Of a stretch of DNA of 64,000 nt, positions 40,712-51,245 are shown in pieces. Positions within the stretch are counted from its first letter, which is position 1; each line of letters begins with the position of its first letter. The notes under the pieces were generated by a model. The model saw nothing but the letters and a program-made list of their open reading frames with translations, was not told the origin of the DNA and did not search any database. The position numbers and the translations under genes are program-made. Source of the DNA: Geothrix edaphica (GTDB lineage Bacteria > Acidobacteriota > Holophagae > Holophagales > Holophagaceae); contig NZ_BSDC01000004.1 in NCBI RefSeq assembly GCF_030268045.1, positions 1 through 64,000 of the forward strand, read 5' to 3'.

Positions 40712-42280
40712 TCAGGCGGCCGGGATCTCCAGGAGGGCCGAGAAACCCTCGCCGGGGCCGGAGGCGAAGGTGAGGCCCCAGCCTTCCTGGTCGGCCACCT
40801 GGACGAGGAGGCTCAGGCCCAGTCCCTGGCCTTCACGGAGGAAGCCCTCCTTGCCCGATTCCCGGATCCTCTGGAAGGGTTTGCCGAGGACCTTGAGCTG
40901 GTGGGGATCGAGCCCGCCCTCGTCGCTGACCTGGATGCAGAACCGGCGACGGGCCCGCCAGGTCTCCAGGGTGACGCGGCCCTTGCCGTGGGCCAGGGCG
41001 TTCTCCACCAGGGTGAGCACGGCCGCCCGCAGGGAGGGCAGCGGGGCGTGGCCGGCCTCCGGGGCGAGCTTCAAATCGAGGGGGCGGCCCTCGGCATCGA
41101 AGCCCGGGCGGAGATCCTCCGCCACCTCCTGGAACCAGGCCGGGTTGGCCTGGCCCCGGGGGCCCGAGGCGCCGCTGCCGCGGATCACCCGCAGGCCGGT
41201 CTCGATGATGGTGGTGAGGTGGTCCACCTCTTCGCTGATCTTCAGCAGCTCCTCGTCGGCCCGGTCCGGATCGAGGCGGCCCAGGCGCAGGGAATCGCAG
41301 CGGAACTTGAGGATGGCCAGGGGGGTCTTGAGGCTGTGGGTCATGGAGGCCATGCGGTCCGCGTCCAGCTCGGCCTTGCGGCGGGCCCGGTGGCGCAGCC
41401 AGAGGCCGAGCAGCACGGCCAAGCCCACGGAGAGGGCCGCGCCGGAGATCAGCCGCCTCTGATACTTCAGGGACTTCCGGAAGGTGACCTGCTCTTCGTC
41501 GAAGGCGACTCCCGCCAGGTACCACCCATCCCCGAAGGCGTTGGTCTTGGTGGAGGAGCCCAGGGGCAGGGTCACCAGCCGCTGGGGGTCCGCCTGGAGG
41601 TTGGGCTGGGCGCCCCAGGGCTGGGGCTTCAGGTCCCGCCGGTTGGCGTCCGATTCCCGGAGCAGGCCCATGCGCAGGGCCCGGCGGGGGGCCAGGGCGA
41701 TCCCCAGCTCCCGCTCCACCTCGGGCGCGCCCGGCCGCCAGCGCTTGATCACCAGCCAGCGGTCGGAGAGGAGGACCACGGTGGCGACCTTCCCGAAATC
41801 CGGGTCCTGCTCCCGCGGCGGGTTCCACTCGAAGCGCTGGGCGGTCTCGGCGTGGGTCATCCAGCCCAGGTACTGCTGGGCCAGGGCGGCGTCCTTGGGA
41901 ACCACCAGGCGGTCCCCCTCGCGCACCCAGAGGCGGCGGCCCTCGAAGCGGTCCAGCAGGGCCACCACCAGGGGCTGGTCCTCGAGGAGGCGGCGCACAT
42001 CCTCCTCGTCGCCCCGGCGGACGCTGTGGAGGATCGGGAGGCTCTTCCAGTGCCGCTCGACGGCCTCGTGGTCCACCCAGTGGGCATCCATGTAGGCCTG
42101 CTGGGCGGTGCTGACCTGGTCATTCAGGTAGTAGCGGGGCGCGGCCATGAGCAGGGCCGTGACCACCAGGCCGGCCAGGACCAGCAGGGCGATGCCGCTC
42201 TGCTGCTGGAGGCGCTGCCAGCGCGAGAGGCCCAGGCTGGGGTGGATGAGGCGGAACCGGGAGGCGCGGTGGCGGTACAT
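40712..42280 (-). CDS. Sensor histidine kinase
   Basis: 522 aa. Membrane helix about 27-47, an extracytoplasmic sensor of about 230 residues with no recognised fold, a second helix about 280-298 (ISGAALSVGLAVLLGLWL), HisKA with phospho-His in ASMTHSLKTPLAILKF, and an ATPase domain (LTLVENALAHGKG, VSDEGGLD, GQGLGLSLLVQVAD). The ATP-lid and G-box residues are present, so it is probably active. Cognate regulator: the OmpR-type gene downstream, although separated from it by the duplicated 3' end. Confidence 0.9.
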   Translation of the reverse strand: MYRHRASRFRLIHPSLGLSRWQRLQQQSGIALLVLAGLVVTALLMAAPRYYLNDQVSTAQQAYMDAHWVDHEAVERHWKSLPILHSVRRGDEEDVRRLLEDQPLVVALLDRFEGRRLWVREGDRLVVPKDAALAQQYLGWMTHAETAQRFEWNPPREQDPDFGKVATVVLLSDRWLVIKRWRPGAPEVERELGIALAPRRALRMGLLRESDANRRDLKPQPWGAQPNLQADPQRLVTLPLGSSTKTNAFGDGWYLAGVAFDEEQVTFRKSLKYQRRLISGAALSVGLAVLLGLWLRHRARRKAELDADRMASMTHSLKTPLAILKFRCDSLRLGRLDPDRADEELLKISEEVDHLTTIIETGLRVIRGSGASGPRGQANPAWFQEVAEDLRPGFDAEGRPLDLKLAPEAGHAPLPSLRAAVLTLVENALAHGKGRVTLETWRARRRFCIQVSDEGGLDPHQLKVLGKPFQRIRESGKEGFLREGQGLGLSLLVQVADQEGWGLTFASGPGEGFSALLEIPAA

Positions 42281-42340
42281 GGGGGCTCGGCGGAAGGGGG
42301 TGACAGCCAGCTTAGCGGCCGCCGGGCCCTTCCGGGGGGC

Positions 42341-43318
42341 CTAACCCAGGGCGAGCATCCGCTCCAGGGGCTTGAGGGCCTTCACCCGCACGGCCTCGTC
42401 CAGGTGGATCTCCGGCTTCAGGTCCCGCAGGCAGAGGTAGAGCTTCTCCAGGCTGTTGAGCTTCATGTAGGGGCAGAGGCTGCAGTTGCAGCCGCTGTCG
42501 GCGGGGGCGGGGATCAGCTCGGCATCCGGCCGCCGCTGGCGCATCTGGTGGAGGATGCCCGCCTCGGTGGCCACGATGAAGGCCCTGGCGCTGTCCTTGG
42601 CCACGAAGTTGAGCAGGGCCGCCGTGCTGCCCACGAAATCCGCCAGCTGGCTGACCGTGGCGTCGCACTCGGGATGGGCGATGAGCTTGGCCTCCGGGTG
42701 CTGGGCCTTGAGGGCCGCCAGGCGCTTGGCCGTGAACTGCTCATGCACGATGCAGAAGCCCGGGAACAGCACCATGTCGCGGCCGGTCTGCTTCATGACC
42801 CACTTGCCCAGGTGGCGGTCGGGTGCGAAGACGATCTTGCGGTCCTTCGGGAGGCTCTCCACCACCCGCACCGCATTGCTGCTGGTGCAGATGACGGTGC
42901 TGAGGGCCTTCACGCCTGCCGAGCAGTTGATGTAGCTGACGACGTCGTGATCCGGGTACTGCTTCAGCCACTCGGCGAAGTAGTCCGCCGGGCAGCGGTC
43001 CGCCAGGCTGCAGCCCGCGTCCATGTCGGGGATGACCACGGTCTTGGCGGGGTTGAGGATCTTGGCGGTCTCGGCCATGAAGTGGACACCGCAGAAGGCG
43101 ATGACGTCGGCGTCGGCCTTGGCGGCCTGCTGGCTGAGCTGGAGGCTGTCGCCCACGAAGTCAGCCAGGTCCTGGATCTCGGGCTCCTGGTAGTAGTGGG
43201 CCAGGAGCACGGCCCGCCGCTCGGCCTTGAGCCGCCGGATCTCGGCGGGCAGGTCGATCCCCGCGGGGATGCTCTCGAGGTCGGGGACGTAGGGGGCGGT
43301 CATGTCCATGGCACTCAT
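42341..43318 (-). CDS. nadA: Quinolinate synthase
   Basis: 325 aa. Condenses iminoaspartate with dihydroxyacetone phosphate to quinolinate for NAD synthesis, using a 4Fe-4S cluster. Seen: [64 protein letters not shown] and the C-terminal cluster Cys in [17 protein letters not shown]. Its ATG overlaps the stop of a small upstream frame (ATGA), so the two are probably co-translated. nadB and nadC are not in the window. Confidence 0.96.
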   Translation of the reverse strand: MSAMDMTAPYVPDLESIPAGIDLPAEIRRLKAERRAVLLAHYYQEPEIQDLADFVGDSLQLSQQAAKADADVIAFCGVHFMAETAKILNPAKTVVIPDMDAGCSLADRCPADYFAEWLKQYPDHDVVSYINCSAGVKALSTVICTSSNAVRVVESLPKDRKIVFAPDRHLGKWVMKQTGRDMVLFPGFCIVHEQFTAKRLAALKAQHPEAKLIAHPECDATVSQLADFVGSTAALLNFVAKDSARAFIVATEAGILHQMRQRRPDAELIPAPADSGCNCSLCPYMKLNSLEKLYLCLRDLKPEIHLDEAVRVKALKPLERMLALG

Positions 43319-43497
43319 TCTAGTTCCTTCTCCAGGAACCCGCGGATGCGCTCGCCCGGCCCCTCATGGTCGAACACCTCGGCGAAGGCCGCCCGCTCCC
43401 AGGCCAGGGCGGCGGGGCTAGGCACCCTCTCCTGGTGGCGCCGGAGGTCCCCGAGGAGGGAAAGGGCGCGCTCGGGCGCGGAAACCCCTGTTGCCAC
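43315..43497 (-). pseudogene. Crotonase (enoyl-CoA hydratase) C-terminal stub
   Basis: 60 aa if begun at GTG 43497. The last 30 residues ([20 protein letters not shown] and the following IRGFLEKE) look like the C-terminal trimerisation helix of enoyl-CoA hydratases; the catalytic part is absent. The frame stays open to 43605, but that part reads into the glnN promoter side and looks non-coding. It ends in an ATGA overlap with nadA, which could keep it as a translated leader. Either a gene remnant or a real small protein. Confidence 0.5.
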
Positions 43498-43629
43498 AAG
43501 CGGGTTTCCTGTATCCTGTGCTTGGATCGCAGGATCCAGTTGGATGTGGGAATCCGATGGCTGCCCCCGAGGGGCGGACATCGGTTTATTTTTATTTACC
43601 TTCATCGTTCAACGTCCAAGGGGGGACAC
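43480..43629 (+). promoter_or_regulatory. glnN upstream region
   Basis: 150 bp between the stub and glnN. Holds a hairpin ggaaaccc (43480-43487) with gggtttcc (43502-43509) and an AT-rich stretch tttatttttatttacc (43585-43600) just before the SD aagggggga. No clear sigma-54 GG-N10-GC site was seen and no convincing sigma-70 pair, so how glnN is switched by nitrogen cannot be read. Confidence 0.4.
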
Positions 43630-45789
43630 ATGGCCAAGGCGCCGGCGCCAGACACTTCCAGCATCTCACGGCTGGATCAGCTCAAGATCAGCCAGTACTT
43701 CGGCTGCAACACGTTCAGCGAGCGCACCATGCGCGACCGGCTGCAGAAGGATGTCTACAAGGCCTACCGCCAGGCGCTGAAGCGCGGCGAGGCCCTGTCG
43801 CCCGAAGTGGCCAAGAGCGTCGCCCAGGCCATGAAGGATTGGGCCCTGGAGCAGGGCTGCACCCACTTCACCCACTGGTTCCTGCCCATGACCGGCGCCA
43901 CGGCCGAGAAGCACGACGCCTTCATCGCCTGGGACGAGCCGGGCCAGGTCATCGAGCGCTTCAGCGGCGGCCAGCTCATCCAGGGCGAGCCCGACGCCAG
44001 CTCCTTCCCCAGCGGCGGCCTGCGCGCCACCTTCGAGGCCCGCGGCTACACGGCCTGGGATCCCGCCAGCCCGGCCTTCCTCATGGAAGGGCCCCTGGGC
44101 AAGACGCTCTGCATCCCCACCGCCTTCGTCGGGTACCACGGCGAGGCCCTGGACCACAAGGTGCCCCTGCTGCGCTCCATGGACGTCCTGTCCCGGCAGG
44201 CCGTCGAGGGCCTGGCCCACTTCGGCGTGAAGGCCAATTCCGTCATTGCGCAGTGCGGTCCCGAACAGGAGTACTTCGCCGTGGACCTGGAGCTGGCCCA
44301 GCAGCGGCCGGACCTCATGTTCGCCAACCGCACCCTCCAGGGTGCCAAGCCCCCCAAGGGCCAGGAGCTGGAGGACCACTACTTCGGCAGCATCAAGGAG
44401 CGCGTCCTCGGCTTCATGCAGGAGGTCGAGCTGGAGTGCTTCAAGCTGGGCATCCCCGCCAAGACCCGCCACAACGAGGTGGCCCCCAACCAGTTCGAGA
44501 TCGCGCCCATCTACGAGGCCGCCAACATCGCCAGCGACCACAACCAGCTGCTCATGGAGCTGCTCAAGTCCGTGGGTGAGCGGCACGGCCTGGCCATCCT
44601 GCTCCACGAAAAGCCCTTCGCCGGCGTCAACGGCAGCGGCAAGCACGTGAACTGGAGCCTGGCCACGGACGAGGGCCAGAACCTGCTGGAGCCCGGCCAG
44701 ACGCCCGAGGAGAACCTGCAGTTCCTCTACTTCCTCAGCGCCACGCTGAAGGCCATCCACACCCACGGCGGCCTGCTCCGCGCTGCCATCGCCAGCGCCG
44801 GCAACGACCACCGCCTGGGCGCCAACGAGGCGCCGCCGGCCATCATGTCCGCCTTCCTCGGCGCCCAGCTCAGCCACATCCTCGACGCCATCGAGAAGGG
44901 GGACGCGGCGGATGCCTCCACCCAGCGTATCCTCGATCTCGGCATCGGCAACCTGCCCCGCATCGAGAAGGATGCCACGGACCGGAACCGCACCAGTCCC
45001 TTCGCCTTCACGGGCAACAAGTTCGAGTTCCGCGCCGTGGGCTCCAGCCAGCCCATCGCGCTGCCCCTGACCGTGATCAACGCCGCCGTGGCCGAGGCGC
45101 TTGAAGGCCTCAACGCCAAGCTCGACGTCGAGATCAAGTCCGGCAAGGAGCACAAGGCCGCCGTCCTGTCCGTCGTGCGCCAGGCCATCATCGAGACCAA
45201 GGCCATCCGCTTCGAGGGCAACGGCTACGCCGAGGAGTGGAAGGTCGAGGCCGAGCGCCGCGGCCTGCCCCACGCCAAGGACACCGTGGCCGCACTCCAC
45301 ATCTGGGAGGCCGCCGCGGCCAAGGCCGTGTTCTCCAAGCCGGGCATCCTGTCCGAGGGCGAGTTGGAGTCCCGCATCCACATCCGCCACGAGCAGTACC
45401 AGAAGGCCATCGCCATCGAGACCCAGGTCCTGCGCGAGATGGCGGAGACCCAGATCCTGCCCTCCATCACCGCCGACCTCGGGGCCAGGGCCAAGAGCCT
45501 CGGGCGGCTGGCTGCCGTCGGCATCGCGGTGCCCGAGACCCTGAAGGCCGCCCTCCAGGCCCAGGCCACCCTGGCCGGCGAGGCCCAGGCGCGTCTTTCC
45601 GCGATGAAGACGGCCCTGGCCGAGGCCGACGCCCTTGAGGACCTGCACGCCCGCACCGAGGCCTTCGGCAAGAAGGTCAATGAGGCCAAGCACGCCCTCC
45701 GGGAGGTGCTGGACCACCTGGAAGAGGCCTGCGACGCGGACCTCTGGCCCCTGCCCAAGTACTGGCAGCTGCTGTCTCCGCTGCTTTAG
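43630..45789 (+). CDS. glnN: Glutamine synthetase type III
   Basis: 719 aa, the length of GSIII rather than the roughly 470 of GSI. Makes glutamine from glutamate, ammonia and ATP. Seen: N-terminal GSIII region (FGCNTFSERTMRDRL, HFTHWFLPMTGATAEKHDAF), catalytic core with AQCGPEQEYFAVD, KTRHNEVAPNQFEIAPIYE, GKHVNWSLAT and DRNRTSPFAFTGNKFEFRA, and a long helical C-terminal part (about 560-719). ATG 43630 follows aagggggga. A strong bidirectional terminator follows. Confidence 0.96.
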   Translation: MAKAPAPDTSSISRLDQLKISQYFGCNTFSERTMRDRLQKDVYKAYRQALKRGEALSPEVAKSVAQAMKDWALEQGCTHFTHWFLPMTGATAEKHDAFIAWDEPGQVIERFSGGQLIQGEPDASSFPSGGLRATFEARGYTAWDPASPAFLMEGPLGKTLCIPTAFVGYHGEALDHKVPLLRSMDVLSRQAVEGLAHFGVKANSVIAQCGPEQEYFAVDLELAQQRPDLMFANRTLQGAKPPKGQELEDHYFGSIKERVLGFMQEVELECFKLGIPAKTRHNEVAPNQFEIAPIYEAANIASDHNQLLMELLKSVGERHGLAILLHEKPFAGVNGSGKHVNWSLATDEGQNLLEPGQTPEENLQFLYFLSATLKAIHTHGGLLRAAIASAGNDHRLGANEAPPAIMSAFLGAQLSHILDAIEKGDAADASTQRILDLGIGNLPRIEKDATDRNRTSPFAFTGNKFEFRAVGSSQPIALPLTVINAAVAEALEGLNAKLDVEIKSGKEHKAAVLSVVRQAIIETKAIRFEGNGYAEEWKVEAERRGLPHAKDTVAALHIWEAAAAKAVFSKPGILSEGELESRIHIRHEQYQKAIAIETQVLREMAETQILPSITADLGARAKSLGRLAAVGIAVPETLKAALQAQATLAGEAQARLSAMKTALAEADALEDLHARTEAFGKKVNEAKHALREVLDHLEEACDADLWPLPKYWQLLSPLL

Positions 45790-45800
45790 CTTTTCCGGTT

Positions 45801-45840
45801 CTCACGAAAACGGGCCGCGATTGCGGCCCGTTTTCGTGAG
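45801..45840. terminator. Bidirectional terminator between glnN and the outer membrane gene
   Basis: Perfect 18-bp stem ctcacgaaaacgggccgc (45801-45818) and gcggcccgttttcgtgag (45823-45840), loop gatt. Symmetric A/T tracts (aaaa, tttt) sit within the stem, so it can work for both convergent genes. Confidence 0.9.
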
Positions 45841-45851
45841 TGGAAGAAAGC

Positions 45852-46442
45852 CTATCGCCCGAAGCGGAACACGGCGCTGACCTGGGCCCAGGTGGCGGTG
45901 TCGAAGCCAAGGCCGTCGCTGCCGTTCTTGTCTACGAACACCTGGTTCAGCGTGCCTTCCAGGGAGAACATCCGATTGAAGGTGTAGCCACCGCCGCCGC
46001 GGAGGCCCAGCTTGCCGCTCTGGCTGGCGCTGCCGCTGATCCGGAAGCCGTTCCCATTGGTGAACTCCCACTCGTCCTTGACGCTGTTGATAGAGGCGCC
46101 GGCGATGGTGTACCAGCCCTGGTTCGGGCTCTGGAAGTTGTAGACCCAGTCGGCGCCGACCTGCAGGATCTTGTAGTCGTTCTGATCGTCGGAGAAGCCG
46201 CCCCAGCCGGAGCCGGGAAGGCTGTGGTAGGTCAGCTGGGCGCGGACCTGATGGTGCGGGGTGATGTTGAAGTCGAGGTGGCCGCCGACGTGGGCGCCGA
46301 AGAACTGGTTGGTACCGAGGCCATCCTTGTCCTTCAGATCCCCGACTGGTAGTGACAGACCTGTCTGCAGGCCGCCGGTGATGTCCTGGGCGGCGAGGGG
46401 CAAGCCCAGCAGGGCGAGCGTGAGGGCAACGTGGTGACGCAT
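45852..46442 (-). CDS. Outer membrane beta-barrel protein
   Basis: 196 aa. Short signal peptide (MRHHVALTLALLGLPLAAQD), then alternating amphipathic strands (TNQFFGAHVGGHLDFNIT, LQVGADWVYNF, GLRGGGGYTFNRMFSLEG) ending in an aromatic C-terminal strand (WAQVSAVFRFGR). This fits an 8-stranded OmpA/OmpW-like barrel without a periplasmic domain. Function unknown. Confidence 0.8.
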   Translation of the reverse strand: MRHHVALTLALLGLPLAAQDITGGLQTGLSLPVGDLKDKDGLGTNQFFGAHVGGHLDFNITPHHQVRAQLTYHSLPGSGWGGFSDDQNDYKILQVGADWVYNFQSPNQGWYTIAGASINSVKDEWEFTNGNGFRISGSASQSGKLGLRGGGGYTFNRMFSLEGTLNQVFVDKNGSDGLGFDTATWAQVSAVFRFGR

Positions 46443-46525
46443 GGAACCTCCGGCAAAAACGGGCCTCGAAGCAAGGCCGGTCCCAGCCTAGCGGGTAACT
46501 GTCACAACCGGATCATCCGAACGGT

Positions 46526-47023
46526 CTATTCGTGCGGTTCAAGCGTGACACCGCGCCCGCTGCGGATCCGCTGCTCGATGCGGGAGGTGCTGTGCCCCGG
46601 GAGGAAGGGCAGAAGCACAAGCTTTCCGCCCCTACCTTCCACGATCTCTCGGCCCACCACGGTCTCAGGGGTGTAGTCGCCGCCCTTCACCAGCACATCC
46701 GGCCGGAGGGCGGTGATGAGCTCCAGCGGTGTGTCCTCATCGAAGCGGATGACCGCGTCGACGCTCCGCAGCCCCAGCAGGATGGCGGCGCGGGCCGCCT
46801 CGTCCTGGAGGGGGCGGCTCGGGCCCTTGAGCCGGGCCACCGAGGCATCGCTGTTGAGGCCCACTACGAGGAAGTCGCCGAGGGCGCGGGCCTCGGCGAG
46901 GTACTGCACGTGGCCCGGATGGATCAGGTCGAAGCAGCCGTTGGTGAAGCAGAGGATCCCCGGCCGGGGAACGGCCGCGAGGAAGGCTTCAGGGCTCTGG
47001 AAGAAACGGATCGGTGACGGCAT
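46526..47023 (-). CDS. rfaE2: D-glycero-beta-D-manno-heptose 1-phosphate adenylyltransferase
   Basis: 165 aa. Nucleotidyltransferase fold: [20 protein letters not shown] carries the HxGH motif, with [24 protein letters not shown] and the C-terminal [11 protein letters not shown]. It makes ADP-heptose for the LPS core. The kinase half (HldA/RfaE1) is not fused to it and is not in the window. Divergent from the FmdB gene. Confidence 0.92.
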   Translation of the reverse strand: MPSPIRFFQSPEAFLAAVPRPGILCFTNGCFDLIHPGHVQYLAEARALGDFLVVGLNSDASVARLKGPSRPLQDEAARAAILLGLRSVDAVIRFDEDTPLELITALRPDVLVKGGDYTPETVVGREIVEGRGGKLVLLPFLPGHSTSRIEQRIRSGRGVTLEPHE

Positions 47024-47043
47024 CTAACCAGCTGGGATAAAAT
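47014..47043 (+). promoter_or_regulatory. Possible promoter of the FmdB-type gene
   Basis: GTGACG (47014-47019), 18-nt spacer, TAAAAT (47038-47043), 36 bp before the ATG; the -35 overlaps the start of the divergent rfaE2. Consensus match only, -35 weak. Confidence 0.35.
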
Positions 47044-47079
47044 GATCGGTTCAGGGAGAAGTCCCGGGAGAAGTCTGCC

Positions 47080-47343
47080 ATGCCGCTCTATGAATACCGT
47101 TGTGAAGCTTGTGGCCGGTCCGAGGAGAAGCTGGAGAGCATGTCCGCGCCCGAGGTCCACGCCTGCCCGGCCTGCGGCCTGGCGAGCGGGATGCGGCGCC
47201 AGGTCTCCGTGGCGGGCTTCACCCTGGCCGGGGGAGGCTGGTACAAGAGCGCGGCCTCCGAGCCCGCGGTATCGGCCCCGGAGACCCCCAAGAGCGGCCA
47301 TGGCTGCGCCGCCGGGGGCTGCGGCTGCCCCCTGGCCGGGTGA
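47080..47343 (+). CDS. FmdB-family zinc ribbon protein
   Basis: 87 aa. The N-terminal zinc ribbon MPLYEYRCEACGRSEEKLES ... HACPACG carries two CxxC pairs, diagnostic for FmdB-type regulatory proteins. The C-terminal tail is a low-complexity linker ending in a second Cys-rich cluster (HGCAAGGCGCPLAG). The tail's extra cysteines could bind another metal. Role unknown, though often transcription-linked. Confidence 0.85.
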   Translation: MPLYEYRCEACGRSEEKLESMSAPEVHACPACGLASGMRRQVSVAGFTLAGGGWYKSAASEPAVSAPETPKSGHGCAAGGCGCPLAG

Positions 47344-47371
47344 TGCCGGTCTCTTGTTTTGGCTTGGCGCG

Positions 47372-47400
47372 TTGACTTTCCAGGCCATTCCGTTAGCCTA
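47372..47400 (+). promoter_or_regulatory. Predicted promoter of the str operon
   Basis: TTGACT (47372-47377), 16-17 nt, TAGCCT (47394-47399). About 115 nt of leader up to the rpsL GTG. Good -35, moderate -10. Confidence 0.5.
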
Positions 47401-47522
47401 GATGGTTCCGGCCCCGTGGGCCGGCGCAGGATTTCATCCGTCCGACGTTCCCCGAAGCCTCCAACGCGGCGAACCTCTCGGGCCCAGGCCCGGAAAACCC
47501 GGCGCCTTCCTTGGAGGATGGT

Positions 47523-47921
47523 GTGCCTACCATCAATCAGTTGATCCGCATTGGGCGGAAGACGTTCCAGAACAAGACCAAGAGCCCCGCGCTCGACGCC
47601 TGCCCGCAGAAGCGCGGCGTGTGCACCCGCGTGTTCACCACCACCCCGAAGAAGCCGAACTCCGCGCTTCGCAAGGTGGCCCGCGTGCGCCTCACCAACG
47701 GCATCGAGTGCACGACCTACATCCCGGGCGTGGGCCACAACCTGCAGGAGCACAGCATCGTGCTCATCCGCGGCGGCCGCGTGAAGGACCTGCCGGGCGT
47801 GCGCTACCACGTGGTCCGCGGCACCCTGGACGCCACTGGCGTCGCGGGCCGCAACCAGTCCCGTTCCAAGTACGGCGCCAAGCGCCCCAAGGCTGGCGCC
47901 GCGCCGGCCAAGAAGAAGTAG
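47523..47921 (+). CDS. rpsL: Small ribosomal subunit protein uS12
   Basis: 132 aa from GTG 47523, preceded by ggagg at 47513-47517; the TTG at 47511 overlaps the SD and is rejected. Decoding-centre protein: [20 protein letters not shown] and [17 protein letters not shown], with the loop lysines that streptomycin-resistance changes affect in wild-type state. The C-terminus is about 8 residues longer than in E. coli ([10 protein letters not shown]). Starts the str operon rpsL-rpsG-fusA. Confidence 0.97.
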   Translation: MPTINQLIRIGRKTFQNKTKSPALDACPQKRGVCTRVFTTTPKKPNSALRKVARVRLTNGIECTTYIPGVGHNLQEHSIVLIRGGRVKDLPGVRYHVVRGTLDATGVAGRNQSRSKYGAKRPKAGAAPAKKK

Positions 47922-47933
47922 GGGAGGTGAAAC

Positions 47934-48404
47934 ATGGCCCGTCGCAACGCACCCGCCAAGCGTGAGATCCTCCCGGATCCCGTCTACAACAGCCTCACCG
48001 TCTCCAAGTTCGTGAACATCCTCATGGAGCGCGGCAAGAAGGCTACCGCCGAGCGCATCCTCTACGGTGCACTCGAAATCGTCGCCAAGAAGTCCGGTGA
48101 GGAGGCCCTTGAGGCCTTCCAGAAGGCCCTCAACAACATCAAGCCCTCGGTGGAAGTCAAGTCCCGCCGCGTGGGCGGCGCCACCTACCAGGTGCCCGTG
48201 GAGGTTCCCCAGAACCGCCGCCAGTCCCTGGCCATGCGCTGGCTGAAGACCTACTCTGCCTCCCGTGGCGAGCGCACCATGCGCGACAAGCTGGCCGGCG
48301 AGATCCTGGACGCCATGAACTTCCGCGGCGCCGCGATCAAGAAGAAGGACGACGTCCACAAGATGGCCGAGGCCAACAAGGCCTTCGCGCACTTCCGCTG
48401 GTAG
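47934..48404 (+). CDS. rpsG: Small ribosomal subunit protein uS7
   Basis: 156 aa, usual bacterial length. [20 protein letters not shown], the [15 protein letters not shown] beta ribbon and the helical C-terminus [15 protein letters not shown] are all present. It nucleates 30S head assembly and is the classical translational repressor of the str operon. 12 bp after rpsL. A 13-bp hairpin follows before fusA. Confidence 0.97.
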   Translation: MARRNAPAKREILPDPVYNSLTVSKFVNILMERGKKATAERILYGALEIVAKKSGEEALEAFQKALNNIKPSVEVKSRRVGGATYQVPVEVPQNRRQSLAMRWLKTYSASRGERTMRDKLAGEILDAMNFRGAAIKKKDDVHKMAEANKAFAHFRW

Positions 48405-48418
48405 TAGCCCGTCCGACC

Positions 48419-48449
48419 GGAAGGAGCCGCCGATCCGGCGGCTCCTTCC
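48419..48449 (+). other. Hairpin between rpsG and fusA
   Basis: Perfect 13-bp stem ggaaggagccgcc (48419-48431) and ggcggctccttcc (48437-48449), 5-nt loop gatcc. No U-run follows, so attenuation, mRNA processing or partial termination are all possible. Confidence 0.7.
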
Positions 48450-48509
48450 GCGAAGGTCTTTGAAGCACCCTCGACTCCGATTCCGTTTTGATCCTTTCAG
48501 GAGGCCGCT

Positions 48510-50618
<2,109 letters not shown>

Positions 50619-50628
50619 TTGTTCCCAG

Positions 50629-50657
50629 CTCCAAAGCGGGCTTTGCCCGTTTTGGAG
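50629..50657 (+). terminator. Terminator-like hairpin after fusA
   Basis: 13-bp stem ctccaaagcgggc (50629-50641) and gcccgttttggag (50645-50657) with one G-U pair and a ttt loop. The U-run is weak (ttaagc), so termination may be partial. It separates the str operon from the S10 promoter. Confidence 0.65.
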
Positions 50658-50787
50658 TTAAGCAAGACCTTTAGTTGATTGTTTTAGCCCCTCTCGGGGT
50701 GAGGTCATCCTTCGAACCTTCGGGTTGCCGGGCCTCCTGATCCACCGCTTCCTCCTCCGGGAGGTCGTGCGTTCTCTCAAAAAGCCG

Positions 50788-50815
50788 TTGAATTTACAGC
50801 GGCTTTTGTTATGCT
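50788..50815 (+). promoter_or_regulatory. Predicted promoter of the S10 operon
   Basis: TTGAAT (50788-50793), 16-nt spacer, TATGCT (50810-50815). Predicted leader about 83 nt up to rpsJ, starting with the hairpin gtccc-tgtcgtt-gggac. Such a leader is where L4-type feedback acts in E. coli; no sequence similarity to that leader was judged. Confidence 0.6.
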
Positions 50816-50904
50816 GATCAGCCCTGTCCCTGTCGTTGGGACGGATTTACATGGGCGGTCAGCGCCCCACGTCTATGGACGGTTCCCGTCCCAATGGAGT
50901 GAGC

Positions 50905-51231
50905 ATGAAAGACAACATCCGCATCCGTTTGCGTGCCTTCGACCACCGTCTGCTCGATCAGAGCACCCGCGAGATCGTGGACACCGCCAAGCGCACGGGC
51001 GCCCAGGTGGCCGGGCCCATCCCCCTCCCCACCCGGACGAACAAGTACACCGTGAACCGTTCCCCCCACGTGGACAAGAAGAGCCGGGACCAGTTCGAGA
51101 TCCGCACGCACAAGCGGCTGCTCGACATCCTGAACCCGACCCAGAACACCGTGGACACCCTCATGCGCCTGGATCTGCCCGCTGGCGTCGACGTGGAGAT
51201 CAAGGTCTTCAGCCGTCAGGGCAACAGGTAG
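50905..51231 (+). CDS. rpsJ: Small ribosomal subunit protein uS10
   Basis: 108 aa from ATG 50905 (ggag 6 nt upstream). [20 protein letters not shown] and [20 protein letters not shown] match uS10, a 30S head protein and NusB partner in rRNA antitermination. An open frame continues upstream to 50836, but it lacks conservation and an SD. First gene of the S10 operon. Confidence 0.97.
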   Translation: MKDNIRIRLRAFDHRLLDQSTREIVDTAKRTGAQVAGPIPLPTRTNKYTVNRSPHVDKKSRDQFEIRTHKRLLDILNPTQNTVDTLMRLDLPAGVDVEIKVFSRQGNR

Positions 51232-51245
51232 AGGGGGGAGAAGAC

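Noticed and set aside
43480-43629. Sigma-54 promoter for glnN
   Set aside because: No GG-N10-GC element with the expected flanks was found in the upstream region.
50836-50904. Earlier rpsJ start giving an N-terminal extension
   Set aside because: The residues are unlike uS10 and lie in the predicted leader; ATG 50905 has a good SD.
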